Of a stretch of DNA of 63,075 nt, positions 7,715 through 18,692 are shown one piece after another; positions within the stretch are counted from its first letter, which is position 1; every line of letters begins with the position of its first letter. Both the position numbers and the translations under genes were made by a program. The DNA is from Staphylococcus sp. GSSP0090 (lineage in GTDB: Bacteria > Bacillota > Bacilli > Staphylococcales > Staphylococcaceae): the NCBI RefSeq assembly GCF_013391405.1, contig NZ_JACBFD010000026.1:1-63075 (forward strand). The letters run 5' to 3'. Below the pieces are notes generated by a model. The model was not told the DNA's origin, made no database searches, and was given only the letters and a program-made list of their open reading frames with translations.

Positions 7715-7893
7715 GCACAGACCTGTTTTTATTATCATTTAACAACTCTACCATTTATAGATAATTTTGGCTGTACACTTTTAACGGTTGGTGAGTAAAA
7801 TCATCAATCGTTATTTTTATGTTTGAATACAAAAAAAGCACAAATATCTCTATAATTATAAGTGACCAAACCATAATTAAAGGAGAGATATCT

Positions 7894-9222
7894 GTGCCAT
7901 ATGCTTATAATAAAACAAATCAGCTCGGTTTAAAAGTGAATAATTTATATTTTATAAATCAAACTCCCAAAGAGATGTACTATAAGTGTATAAAAACGTT
8001 GTTTTATAGTGCAGTTTTAACCTATGATGCGATTGCCTGTGAATGTTGTGGTATTAAGAATGAAAATCACACTATAATTAAAAATGGAAAGCGCGCGACA
8101 TTGATTTATATGGGAGAAGTTATTTATAAACCTGCTTATTTAGAACTAAATAAACAAAGATTTTACTGTAAAGCTTGTGGTGAGACGTTCACAGCTAAGA
8201 CACCTTTTGTTCAACCGAAATCTACGATTTCAAATTCAGTCAAGCTAGCTATTGCTGAAAAAGTTTCGGAAGCACGTTCGGAGAAAGCAATAGCTCATGA
8301 CTTATTAATCTCACCTTCCACTGTACATCGACAAATAAAATTTATTGCTCAACAGGTTAAACCCAAGTTATCAGATATATTGCCAAGCCATTTGTCTTTT
8401 GATGAGTTTAAATCTACTAATGATGTTGAGGGTGCGATGAGTTTTATTTACTGTGATGGCGAAACTCACGAAATTTTAGATGTTTTACCTGACCGACGAA
8501 AAAGTGCCCTTGAAGCTTATTTTAATCGATTTTCTCTTAAAACACGGAAACGTGTTAAAACAATATCTGTTGATATGTATAAACCCTATATAGAGTTGAT
8601 TAAAAAGTTATTTCCAAATGCTAAAATTATTATTGATCGTTTTCACATTGTACAAGCAATAAATAGAGAAATTAATCGTTGCCGTGTATCTGTAATGAAT
8701 CAAAAACGTAGTAATAACAGACCTGAATATAATAAATTAAAGCGCTATTGGCGTCTATTTTTAAATAATCCGAATCATTTGAATGCTACGCATTATCATC
8801 CATTTCGACTTTTTAAAAGTTGGCAAAGTACTTATAGTGCCTTACAGTATTTACTTACTTTAGATGATAAATTAGAAGCAACGTATCATACGGGGCATCA
8901 GATACTAAATGCATTAAGAATGAACAATCCAAAACGCTTTGAAGAAGTTTTAAACAAGGCAAAAAACGAAAATATTTTCGAAGGTCTCAAACGTATTATT
9001 AAAACATTTATTGACTATTTACCGTATATTAAAAACACTATGGATCACCCGAATTTTACAAATGGACCAATTGAAGGCATCATAAATAAAATCAAATTGA
9101 TAAAGAGAAATGCCTACGGCTACCGAAATTTTATTAACTTTAGAAATAGAATCCTTATAATTTCTAGATTATTTGTCTCAGAACATAAAAAATACATCAA
9201 GCAACAAAATCGAGTTGCTTGA
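7894..9222 (+). CDS. ISL3-family transposase
   Basis: I take the GTG at 7894 (VPYAYNKTNQLGLKVN) because AAAGGAGA lies just upstream; a longer reading from 7819 has no ribosome binding site. The 442-residue protein has an N-terminal zinc ribbon (CECC, later CKAC), a helix-turn-helix region (KAIAHDLLISPSTVHRQ) and an ISL3 DDE catalytic core. Likely acids are D in LSFDEF, D in SVDMYKPY and E in NGPIEGIINKIK. No frameshift or stop interrupts it, so the element may be active. A perfect 14-bp hairpin (9192-9227) overlaps the stop codon. Confidence 0.9.
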   Translation: MPYAYNKTNQLGLKVNNLYFINQTPKEMYYKCIKTLFYSAVLTYDAIACECCGIKNENHTIIKNGKRATLIYMGEVIYKPAYLELNKQRFYCKACGETFTAKTPFVQPKSTISNSVKLAIAEKVSEARSEKAIAHDLLISPSTVHRQIKFIAQQVKPKLSDILPSHLSFDEFKSTNDVEGAMSFIYCDGETHEILDVLPDRRKSALEAYFNRFSLKTRKRVKTISVDMYKPYIELIKKLFPNAKIIIDRFHIVQAINREINRCRVSVMNQKRSNNRPEYNKLKRYWRLFLNNPNHLNATHYHPFRLFKSWQSTYSALQYLLTLDDKLEATYHTGHQILNALRMNNPKRFEEVLNKAKNENIFEGLKRIIKTFIDYLPYIKNTMDHPNFTNGPIEGIINKIKLIKRNAYGYRNFINFRNRILIISRLFVSEHKKYIKQQNRVA

Positions 9223-9227
9223 TGTAT
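9192..9227 (+). terminator. Terminator overlapping the transposase stop
   Basis: ATACATCAAGCAAC pairs perfectly with GTTGCTTGATGTAT around an 8-base loop. The following bases are AT-rich with a run of T (9240-9246). It covers the last codons and stop of the transposase. Confidence 0.65.
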
Positions 9228-9280
9228 CGATATATATTTATTTTTTATAGACCAACCGTTATTGACAGAGAGCCAAAATA

Positions 9281-9309
9281 AAAAGCCCTCAACCACAATG
9301 GTTGAGAGC
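9281..9309 (-). terminator. Terminator of ssrA
   Basis: On the reverse strand GCTCTCAACC-ATTGT-GGTTGAGGGC is followed by TTTTTATTTT. The ISL3 right end (9274) interrupts just after this T-tract. Confidence 0.85.
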
Positions 9310-9316
9310 TCTATAG

Positions 9317-9674
9317 TGGAGACGGCGGGATTCGAACCCGCGTCCAGAGGTTCTGATACTAGCACTTCTACGTGCGTAGTCTATCAATGAATTTCGCATA
9401 ATGGGAGGTGATAGACATCCGTCATTATGCTAGTTTGATTCATCTCTTCTAGGCAGACTTCAAACGGCAGTGCCTAGCGTATCCTACTAAAGGTTGAATC
9501 GCGTTAACAGCACATAGGAGATGCTGTTAGGCGATGCAGAGTGCTATTACGCAGCTACTGCGAAATTATTGTTTTCTTTGCCAGTTATTATAACTGTGTG
9601 TGTTGGTGACGGAGACAACCCTCCGACACGCTTAACTAGCTCATGGAACCCCTGTCGAATCCAAAAACGCCCCC
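9317..9674 (-). ncRNA. ssrA: tmRNA (transfer-messenger RNA)
   Basis: The 5' end (GGGGGCG) pairs with the 3' end (CGTCTCC plus discriminator A) to form the alanyl acceptor stem. The tRNA-like part includes GGATTCGACAGG and GGTTCGAATCC. The tag reading frame GGC AAA GAA AAC AAT AAT TTC GCA GTA GCT GCG TAA encodes GKENNNFAVAA, differing from the S. aureus tag (GKSNNNFAVAA) at one position. tmRNA, with SmpB, rescues stalled ribosomes and marks the unfinished protein for proteolysis. The gene lies directly after smpB, as in other staphylococci. The CCA end is not encoded. Confidence 0.95.
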
Positions 9675-9748
9675 TGAATAATATTAAATGTACTTTCTGG
9701 CAACCTGTATCCGTTACAGTGTTTTTTCAGAAAGCACATATTATATTA

Positions 9749-9768
9749 CCAAAGATTGATGTCTTTGG
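9749..9768 (-). terminator. Weak hairpin between smpB and ssrA
   Basis: CCAAAGA pairs with TCTTTGG around six bases, 12 bases after the smpB stop. There is no good T-tract, so it may be a partial terminator or an RNA-processing site rather than a full stop. Confidence 0.4.
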
Positions 9769-9780
9769 CAATATATCCGC

Positions 9781-10245
9781 TTAATAACGGGCTTTCATCT
9801 CTCTAGCTACATCACGTTGAACTGCTTTTTCTTTTAATGCTTGACGTTTATCATATTTTTTCTTACCACGTGCAACGCCAAGTAAGACCTTACAGTGCCC
9901 ATGTTTAAGATAGAGTTTCAAAGGTACGATAGAATAGCCAACTTCACGCGTACGCTCACCTAGCTTTGCTATTTCACGTTTATGAAGTAAGAGCTTACGC
10001 GAACGTCGTGGATCGTGGTTAAACCTGTTACCTTCTTCATATGGCGCAATGTGCATATTGTTTAGAAACATTTCGCCACGATTTACTTGCGCATAACTAT
10101 CTTTAAGGTTTGCACTACCACGGCGAATTGACTTGATTTCTGTCCCTTGTAACACAATGCCCGCTTCAATCGTATCTTCTATATTATAATCATGTCTGGC
10201 TTTACGATTTTCTGCTAGTGTTCCTGGTGATTTTTTCTTTGGCAT
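9781..10245 (-). CDS. smpB: SsrA-binding protein SmpB
   Basis: The 154-residue basic protein shows the SmpB landmarks: [20 protein letters not shown], then GTEIKSIR, then a lysine/arginine-rich C-terminal tail ([20 protein letters not shown]). It binds the tRNA-like part of tmRNA, and its tail enters the empty mRNA channel of the stalled ribosome. It lies 22 bases downstream of rnr and about 106 bases upstream of ssrA, so the trans-translation partners and RNase R are grouped. RNase R also degrades the faulty mRNA released in this process. Confidence 0.97.
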   Translation of the reverse strand: MPKKKSPGTLAENRKARHDYNIEDTIEAGIVLQGTEIKSIRRGSANLKDSYAQVNRGEMFLNNMHIAPYEEGNRFNHDPRRSRKLLLHKREIAKLGERTREVGYSIVPLKLYLKHGHCKVLLGVARGKKKYDKRQALKEKAVQRDVAREMKARY

Positions 10246-10267
10246 TGAGTTTCACCTCTTTGTTGAA

Positions 10268-12658
10268 TTATTTTTTCTTCTTACGTGCTTTGTTTTTCAC
10301 ACTTTTATCTTTATAAAATGGTTTATGTTTCGTGTTGCCTTTATTTTGTTCGCTTTGGCGTTTGTTTTTACCTTTACGTTGTTTCTGCTTAGTACGACCA
10401 CGTCCACCTTTACCATTTTTATCATCTTTTGATTTATCTGAAGATTTGCCGCGTGGTTTCGCTTGAATTGTCTTGCCACGGGATGGTCTTTGACCACGAT
10501 CTCTGTTTGGTAATGGCATACCGACGATTTGGAAATCAATCATACGTTCATCAACATCTACGTTAATGACTTTAATTTGAACCGGATCACCGATGCGGAA
10601 TACTTTCGCTTGGCGTTCACCTATCATTGCCATTTGACGTTCATCAAAATGATAATAATCGTCAGTCATGTTTGATACATGCACCATACCTTCAATGGTG
10701 TTTGGTAATTCGATAAACATACCGAAATTCGCAACTGAACTAATGATACCTTCGAATTCTTCGCCAATATGTTGCACCATATATTCTGCTTTTTTCAGTT
10801 CATCTGTGTCACGTTCTGCTTCAATTGCTCTACGTTCTCTTTGAGATGTATGTTCTGCAATTTCAGGCAATAATGCTTCCCATTTATTTCTTTCTTTTCT
10901 GTCCATGGATTGTTCAATAATATATTTACGAATCAATCGATGAACGATTAAATCGGGATATCTACGTATAGGCGACGTGAAATGTGTGTAGTATTCAGCT
11001 GATAGGCCAAAGTGTCCTAAGTTCACATCATCGTAACGTGCTTGTTGCATCGAACGTAACATCATTGTTGAAATCACCATTTGCTCTGGTTGACCTTCAA
11101 CTTCTTGTTGAATTTTTTGTAAAGTAGACGGATGGATATCTTCACCTGTACCTTTGATCATTAATCCAAAATTAGTCACGAAATCAAAGAATTGACGTAA
11201 ACGCTCTGATTTAGGTTGTTCATGGACACGATAGATAAATGGAACTTCTAAACGATCAAAGTGTTCTGCAATGGTTTCATTCGCTGCTAACATAAATGAT
11301 TCGATTAGGCGTTCACCTTCACCACGTTGTCTCATTTCCACATCGGTTGGGATACCTTCTTCATTAACAAGCACTTTTGCCTCATTAATATCAAAATCGA
11401 TTTCACCACGACGTCTTCTCATGTGAATCAAGCGTTGAGATAAATCTTGCGCTAAATCTAACATCGGTGTGACTTTGCTATATTGGTTACGTGTTTCAGT
11501 ATTTTGATCCGTAATGATTTCATTCACTTCATCATACGTCATACGATAATTAGAATGAATCACACTATCAAAGATTTCATGTCCAACAACGTCGCCACGT
11601 TCATCTAGTTCCATTTGGCAACTTAGTGTAAGTCGATCTACATGTGGATTCAATGAACATATACCGTTACTTAAACGGTGTGGAATCATCGGTATTACAC
11701 GGTCTACTAAGTAGACACTGGTTGCACGACTGTAGGCTTCTTTATCAAGTGCTGAATCTTCTGTTACATAGTAACTAACATCAGCTATGCTGACTGTTAA
11801 TTGTGTGTGACCATTACTTAACTTTTTAACGCTAATCGCATCATCTAAATCTTTGGCATCTGCACCATCAATGGTAATGGTTAGTTCATCGCGTAAATCA
11901 CGGCGACCTTCAATTTGTGATGGTTCGATATGGTCTGGCACTGCTTCAGCTTCTGCGAGCACATTGTCAGGGAATTCAATTTCGATACCATGTTGATAGA
12001 TGATAGATAGAATATCAACACCTGGATCATTCTTATGACCTAAAATGGCTGATACAATACCTTCAGGATTATCCGTACCATCTGCGTATTTCGTAATTTG
12101 TACGAGTACTTTATGTCCATCTACTGCACCTAAATTTTGACCTTTAGGAATAAAGATGTCTTGCATAATACGTTTATCGTCTGGTAACACAAATCCGAAG
12201 TGACGTGCTTCACTATAAGTACCAACGACTTGTGTGACTGAATGTGTTTCAATCGTCTTAACTTCGCCTTCTAATTTCCCTTTGTGCTCACCTTTAGATT
12301 GATGTACTTCTACAAGGACGGTATCACCATCCATGGCTCTATTGATCTTCGTTGGTGGGATGAAAATATCATCCATATCCTCTTCTTCAGGACGTAAGAA
12401 AGCAAAACCTTTTTTATTTTGACTTAACTTACCTTTGATTAATTTGGATTGTTTGGCATTGTTAGATGCTTTACGTTGGTATCTATCTGTTTTTGTACGT
12501 TGAATCAAACCTGTTTGTTCTAATTCAACAAGCACCTTGATTAAGTCTCTAAATGAGTCGGCACTATTTAAACCTAATGCATCTTGAAAATCAGACACAG
12601 ACATGGGTTCATAATCTGGTTGTTTAATAATTTCTTCAATGGATTGCTTTAAATTCAT
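10268..12658 (-). CDS. rnr: Ribonuclease R
   Basis: The 796-residue 3'-5' exoribonuclease has, in order, an N-terminal winged-helix region (residues 1-60), cold-shock domains, an RNB catalytic domain with the acidic cluster TIDGADAKDLDDAIS (near residues 268-282) that binds the catalytic metal ions, and an S1 domain near 640-715. It ends in a long lysine- and arginine-rich tail of roughly 80 residues. RNase R degrades structured RNA and works with tmRNA-SmpB. It sits between the carboxylesterase gene (38 bases upstream) and smpB, the standard staphylococcal order secG-est-rnr-smpB-ssrA. Confidence 0.96.
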   Translation of the reverse strand: MNLKQSIEEIIKQPDYEPMSVSDFQDALGLNSADSFRDLIKVLVELEQTGLIQRTKTDRYQRKASNNAKQSKLIKGKLSQNKKGFAFLRPEEEDMDDIFIPPTKINRAMDGDTVLVEVHQSKGEHKGKLEGEVKTIETHSVTQVVGTYSEARHFGFVLPDDKRIMQDIFIPKGQNLGAVDGHKVLVQITKYADGTDNPEGIVSAILGHKNDPGVDILSIIYQHGIEIEFPDNVLAEAEAVPDHIEPSQIEGRRDLRDELTITIDGADAKDLDDAISVKKLSNGHTQLTVSIADVSYYVTEDSALDKEAYSRATSVYLVDRVIPMIPHRLSNGICSLNPHVDRLTLSCQMELDERGDVVGHEIFDSVIHSNYRMTYDEVNEIITDQNTETRNQYSKVTPMLDLAQDLSQRLIHMRRRRGEIDFDINEAKVLVNEEGIPTDVEMRQRGEGERLIESFMLAANETIAEHFDRLEVPFIYRVHEQPKSERLRQFFDFVTNFGLMIKGTGEDIHPSTLQKIQQEVEGQPEQMVISTMMLRSMQQARYDDVNLGHFGLSAEYYTHFTSPIRRYPDLIVHRLIRKYIIEQSMDRKERNKWEALLPEIAEHTSQRERRAIEAERDTDELKKAEYMVQHIGEEFEGIISSVANFGMFIELPNTIEGMVHVSNMTDDYYHFDERQMAMIGERQAKVFRIGDPVQIKVINVDVDERMIDFQIVGMPLPNRDRGQRPSRGKTIQAKPRGKSSDKSKDDKNGKGGRGRTKQKQRKGKNKRQSEQNKGNTKHKPFYKDKSVKNKARKKKK

Positions 12659-12696
12659 TATGCCCCTCCTTTCTATTTTTAAATACTTCTAAATTT

Positions 12697-13437
12697 TTAA
12701 TTCGACCAATCTAACGATTCTAAGAAATTGTAAACATCCTCGAATACTAATTCTTTTTCTTTATCGATTGTAATGACATGTCCTGAATTCGCATACCATT
12801 TAATATCTTTTTCATCAGATTCGCTCTCATTGTATATAACATTTGCAGAATCTGTATTAATCATTTGATCTTGTTCTGCTTGAACAACTAATAATGGATC
12901 CATCACTTCATCTATGTGATCTCTGACGTCCTGTATTTGTCCTTGTAGCTCTTTTAAAGTATCTGTAGGTCGGAAGTTTGCCATTTCTTTTTCAATGGTA
13001 GTTTCATCTTTACCTTCATACTTTTTGAAATTGCGTGCATATTCTAGAACACCGTTAAACATAGACCCTTCTGTCTTAATGTACATAGGTGAACACATTG
13101 TTATAATACCCTTTACATCTCTATTTAAGCTTAATTTCAACGCATAACATCCGCCAAGTGACAATCCTGCGACAACGATTTCATCATAACCTTTGTCTAC
13201 TAAGAAATCATAACCATCCAATGCATCTTTATACCATACAAAAGGACTGGATTCTAAAATTTCTTCGGGTGGTGCAGCATGTCCTTCATATTGAGGGGCA
13301 TAGGTTGTGTAGCCTTTTTTCTGTAAAAAACGACCAAGTTGTCTAACATCTGAGGAATTACCTGTAAAACCATGTAACAATAACACAGCTCTGTTACCTT
13401 CTTCAAAGAAGAATGGTTCCGGAAGTTTAATCTGCAT
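12697..13437 (-). CDS. est: Carboxylesterase, Est30 type alpha/beta hydrolase
   Basis: The 246-residue protein carries an HGFTG oxyanion motif (residues 22-26), the nucleophile elbow GLSLGG with S93, and a likely acid D190 (QAEQDQMI) and base H220 (NSGHVITID). This is the catalytic spacing of Geobacillus Est30. It hydrolyses short- to medium-chain carboxyl esters; the natural substrate is unknown. There is no signal peptide, so it is cytoplasmic. It lies between secG and rnr, as in S. aureus and B. subtilis. Confidence 0.93.
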   Translation of the reverse strand: MQIKLPEPFFFEEGNRAVLLLHGFTGNSSDVRQLGRFLQKKGYTTYAPQYEGHAAPPEEILESSPFVWYKDALDGYDFLVDKGYDEIVVAGLSLGGCYALKLSLNRDVKGIITMCSPMYIKTEGSMFNGVLEYARNFKKYEGKDETTIEKEMANFRPTDTLKELQGQIQDVRDHIDEVMDPLLVVQAEQDQMINTDSANVIYNESESDEKDIKWYANSGHVITIDKEKELVFEDVYNFLESLDWSN

Positions 13438-13540
13438 TGCGTTTCAATCCTTTCGCTATTGTTTTTAACTATAATCATATTATATTTATGTAAATTTGAA
13501 TCTATTTACTTTAACTTAACGTCAATATAACTATTATAAA

Positions 13541-13570
13541 TAAAAAAGCCCGACTTTAACATTGTCGGAC
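13541..13570 (-). terminator. Terminator after secG
   Basis: GTCCGAC and GTCGGGC form a 7-bp stem with a G-U pair, followed by TTTTTT on the reverse strand, immediately past the secG stop. It separates secG from est-rnr-smpB, at least partly. Confidence 0.85.
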
Positions 13571-13571
13571 C

Positions 13572-13805
13572 TTATAAACCAAAATAACTTATGCCTAACA
13601 TTAACAAGAAGAAAATGACAGACAATACAATTGTTAATCTATGCAAGAATAAATCAATACCGCGTTGCTTTTGTTTACCAAATAACTGCTCTGCGCCACC
13701 ACTGATTGCGCCTGAAAGTCCATTACTTTTACCTTCTTGGAGTAATACAACAGTTACTAATGCAATACAATCTAAAATCAAAAGTACCATTATTAATGTA
13801 TGCAT
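13572..13805 (-). CDS. secG: Protein translocase subunit SecG
   Basis: The ATG at 13805, eight bases after GGAGGA, gives a 77-residue protein starting [20 protein letters not shown]. The upstream in-frame ATG at 13841 would add 12 polar residues ahead of the Shine-Dalgarno and is unlikely. Two membrane helices flank the conserved loop [20 protein letters not shown] and LFGKQKQRG typical of SecG. It stimulates SecYEG-mediated export driven by SecA, whose gene is also in this window (44837-47368). Confidence 0.95.
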   Translation of the reverse strand: MHTLIMVLLILDCIALVTVVLLQEGKSNGLSGAISGGAEQLFGKQKQRGIDLFLHRLTIVLSVIFFLLMLGISYFGL

Positions 13806-13873
13806 GAAAATTGTCCTCCATTCATTATATACGAATCGCATTATATCATACGTTCGTCGTCTTTAGCAAACTA

Positions 13874-14335
13874 CTATCTATTGAACGTGCTTTTACGTTT
13901 AATTGAAACGATTAACATATATACAGCTAACACAAATGACATAACGAGCACAAGTGTTAATGGGATGATATTGATGCTAGATTTTATATCTAGTATCGCA
14001 CCATAAACTGCACTAATATTAATTAAATTATATAATATTTGTGATACGAATACCGCAAACATAAACCACCATAAATAAGTATGTCTATTCCAAATTGCGA
14101 AGATCCCTGCTAAATTCGCAAAGATATACATTATCCCTGTAAATTGGAAACTGTTTTTAATTGTACCAACTGCATTTTCTGATGTTGTTTGGCCACTATT
14201 TGCTAACAATTGCTTAATGACACTATCATCTAAAATGACGAATAAATGTATCGCATAAAGTATCGCGATGATGATTGAACTATATGCAATCAGATGAGCC
14301 GTTTTGATTTCTTTAGACTTAGGTTTTACATCCAT
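13874..14335 (-). CDS. Conserved four-span membrane protein, function unknown
   Basis: The 153-residue product has four clear hydrophobic segments, near residues 14-34, 67-85, 88-112 and 121-145. A polar loop at 38-62 (SVIKQLLANSGQTTSENAVG) lies between the first two. The C-terminus is basic (IKRKSTFNR). I do not recognise a family with catalytic residues. From memory, a protein of this size and topology also lies between eno and secG in S. aureus. It is preceded by a weak Shine-Dalgarno (AAGGAGT) and followed by a 68-base gap before secG, so the two may be co-transcribed. Confidence 0.75.
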   Translation of the reverse strand: MDVKPKSKEIKTAHLIAYSSIIIAILYAIHLFVILDDSVIKQLLANSGQTTSENAVGTIKNSFQFTGIMYIFANLAGIFAIWNRHTYLWWFMFAVFVSQILYNLINISAVYGAILDIKSSINIIPLTLVLVMSFVLAVYMLIVSIKRKSTFNR

Positions 14336-14729
14336 ATTTCGTTAAGACTCCTTCTTTATTTTACATCTCTAATTATATCAGTTTAATGGTAAAAGATGAA
14401 CAATTTAAGTGTATACGTGTACTAAAGTCATATACACTTGCAATATTTTTATTTTAATAATACTTAGGGTGTGTGAGTATTTGGCTTAAATTTAAAACAC
14501 ATAGATGTATATCCCTCAAAATACTGTACAAATTTTTTCACCATAGCCTCGCTAATGCATAAGTCCTACTAAGCTCAATAAATTGCGCAACTTCTTTAAT
14601 GTTTACAATAGCTTTGCTATTGCATAAGCTCCACTAACTCAATAAATTGATCAAGTAGGACATGACAGTAGCTTCCTGGCTTGAAAATACGCACGTACCT
14701 TGCTTTTTTCAAGCCTAGTCATCCTTGCC

Positions 14730-14775
14730 GGGGCGGTACAACGAAATATACCTGATATTTCGTTGTACCGCTCCC
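14730..14775. repeat. Long palindrome downstream of eno
   Basis: GGGGCGGTACAACGAAATAT pairs with ATATTTCGTTGTACCGCTCC, separated by a very short loop, so about 20 bp of stem with one G-T mismatch. It is next to the eno terminator but has no T-tract of its own on the reverse strand. On the forward strand it is followed by AAAAAAA, so as RNA it does not look like a simple terminator. Confidence 0.8.
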
Positions 14776-14780
14776 AAAAA

Positions 14781-14809
14781 AACACGCAAACCATGATGGC
14801 TTGCGTGTT
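14781..14809 (-). terminator. Terminator of the glycolytic operon (after eno)
   Basis: On the reverse strand AACACGCAAGCC-ATCAT-GGTTTGCGTGTT forms a 12-bp stem with a G-U pair, followed by TTTTTTT. It starts 32 bases after the eno stop. Confidence 0.92.
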
Positions 14810-14840
14810 AGCGCGTGAACTCTTAAATTTTAAAGCTGTA

Positions 14841-16302
<1,462 letters not shown>

Positions 16303-16332
16303 ACTCCATCTTGCTCAAAAATAATGCTTGTA

Positions 16333-17850
16333 TTAGTGATTAATGAGTGATTCACCAGTCATATCTTCTGGTTGATCCACATTCAATAAATCTAATAATG
16401 TTGGTGCTAAATCACCAAGACGACCCGTTTCACGTAACGTAACGCCATCTTTTGTCACGATGACTGGAACTGGGTTTGTCGTATGTGTAGTCATTGGTTG
16501 ATCATCATCTGTAAGTACCATGTCTGAATTACCATGGTCGGCAGTAATAATTGCATGACCACCCATTTCAGTGATTTTATCAACAACTTCACCTAAACAT
16601 TCGTCTACGGCTTCAATTGCTTTAATTGTTGGTTCTAACATACCGCTGTGTCCAACCATGTCTGGGTTAGCAAAGTTTAAAAGAATTAAATCTAAGTCGC
16701 CTTTATTTAATTCTTCAATTAACGCATCTTTAACTTCATATGCACTCATTTCAGGTTTAAGGTCATATGTTGCAACTTTAGGTGAATCGATTAAACGACG
16801 ACGTTCGCCTTCAAATTCTTCATTACGGCCACCACTCATGAAATAAGTCACGTGAGGGAATTTTTCTGTTTCCGCAATACGTAATTGTTTAAGTCCATTG
16901 TCTTGAGCAACTTCACCAATTGTATTCGTTAAATCAACTTTTTCAAAAACAATTTCTGCATTTACATTATCATTGTATTTAGTAAATGTTGCATAGAATA
17001 AGTCATTGATTTGTTCGACTTTAAAGCCTTCGAATGCTTTGTCAGTAAATATTTCAGAAAGTTGTCCAGCTCTGTCAGGACGGAAGTTATAAAAGATAAC
17101 GCCATCGCCATCATTGACACCTTCGTTTTGGTCTTGGACGATAAATGGTTCAACAAATTCATCTGTTAAATCTTTATCATAATTCGCTTCTACTCCTGCT
17201 TTAGCAGATTCGAATGTTTCTCCACCGAAATTGCGGATCGCATTGTATGCTTTTTCTTCTCTATCCCAGCGTTTGTCACGATCCATTGCGTAATAACGAC
17301 CTGATACAGATGCGAATTGACCAATACCAAGTTCTTTAAACTTCGCTTCAGTTTCTTCAATATATTTTAATGCTGATTTTTGATCAACGTCACGTCCATC
17401 TAAAAAGGCATGGACATATACTTTTTCTAAACCTTGTTTTTTAGCTAAATCTAATAACGCGAAAAGGTGTTTATAATGGCTGTGTACGCCACCATCTGAT
17501 AATAAACCAAAAACATGTAGTACTGAATCATGCTTCTTAACATGGTTAATTGCATTGTTTAATACGTCGTTTTCAAAGAAATCGCCATCTTCAATCGATT
17601 TATTGATACGCGTTAAACTTTGGTAAACGACACGTCCAGCACCAATGTTCATATGCCCAACTTCTGAATTACCCATTTGACCTTCTGGAAGTCCAACATC
17701 TAAGCCACTCGCTTCGATTTGTGTAGTTGGATACTTACTGTAATAACGATCAAAGTTAGGTTTATTAGCTAGTTTCACTGCGTTTCCGTGTTCGCTCTCT
17801 CTATTTGCAAAACCATCTAAAATAATTAATGCAGTTGGTTGTTTAGCCAT
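16333..17850 (-). CDS. gpmI: 2,3-bisphosphoglycerate-independent phosphoglycerate mutase
   Basis: The ATG at 17850 ([18 protein letters not shown]) follows an AGAAGGTG Shine-Dalgarno by nine bases. A GTG four codons earlier overlaps that site and is rejected. The 505-residue enzyme has the alkaline-phosphatase-superfamily metal ligands (D12 in LDGF, S62 in [10 protein letters not shown], and DHGNSD near the C-terminus). It interconverts 3- and 2-phosphoglycerate using two manganese ions. It starts one base past the tpiA stop, so translation is coupled. Confidence 0.97.
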   Translation of the reverse strand: MAKQPTALIILDGFANRESEHGNAVKLANKPNFDRYYSKYPTTQIEASGLDVGLPEGQMGNSEVGHMNIGAGRVVYQSLTRINKSIEDGDFFENDVLNNAINHVKKHDSVLHVFGLLSDGGVHSHYKHLFALLDLAKKQGLEKVYVHAFLDGRDVDQKSALKYIEETEAKFKELGIGQFASVSGRYYAMDRDKRWDREEKAYNAIRNFGGETFESAKAGVEANYDKDLTDEFVEPFIVQDQNEGVNDGDGVIFYNFRPDRAGQLSEIFTDKAFEGFKVEQINDLFYATFTKYNDNVNAEIVFEKVDLTNTIGEVAQDNGLKQLRIAETEKFPHVTYFMSGGRNEEFEGERRRLIDSPKVATYDLKPEMSAYEVKDALIEELNKGDLDLILLNFANPDMVGHSGMLEPTIKAIEAVDECLGEVVDKITEMGGHAIITADHGNSDMVLTDDDQPMTTHTTNPVPVIVTKDGVTLRETGRLGDLAPTLLDLLNVDQPEDMTGESLINH

Positions 17851-17851
17851 A

Positions 17852-18625
<774 letters not shown>

Positions 18626-18692
18626 CTATTAGTAAATTATGATTAAAAACATTTGCATTTATAATCATGGATAGCTGTTTTTAGTCGTGCGC

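Larger units (their letters stand above)
7769..9274 (+). mobile_element. Complete ISL3-family insertion sequence, 1506 bp
   Basis: The left end reads GGCTGTACACTTTTAACGGT (7769 onwards). The reverse complement of the right end reads GGCTCTCTGTCAATAACGGT (from 9274). Both continue with TGGT, giving imperfect inverted repeats of about 24 bases with an exact AACGGTTGGT core. A single transposase gene fills the interior. ISL3 elements normally make an 8-bp target duplication, but the flanks here (ATAATTTT on the left, AAAATAAA on the right) are not direct repeats. The right end sits in the T-tract of the ssrA terminator. It resembles IS1181- or ISSha1-type elements; the exact name is uncertain. 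Confidence 0.88.
14336..14840. repeat. Composite intergenic repeat region downstream of eno
   Basis: This 505-base gap has no supported gene but several repeats. Two imperfect direct copies of about 43 bases start at 14543 and 14607, sharing GCATAAG...CTACTAAG and CTCAATAAATTG; the second contains a CAATAGC-TTT-GCTATTG hairpin. An inverted repeat lies at 14679-14715 (GGCTTGAAAA with TTTTTTCAAGCC). A near-perfect 20-bp palindrome is at 14730-14775, and the eno terminator at 14781-14809. The block GGCAAGGATGACTA recurs near 54839, so this looks like an interspersed staphylococcal intergenic repeat family. Confidence 0.6.

Noticed and set aside
7761..9282. 8-bp target-site duplication around the ISL3 element
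   Set aside because: The flanking octamers ATAATTTT and AAAATAAA are not direct repeats; they are only similar as complements.
9521..9784. Forward ORF of 87 codons
   Set aside because: It lies antisense inside the tmRNA gene and has no family resemblance.
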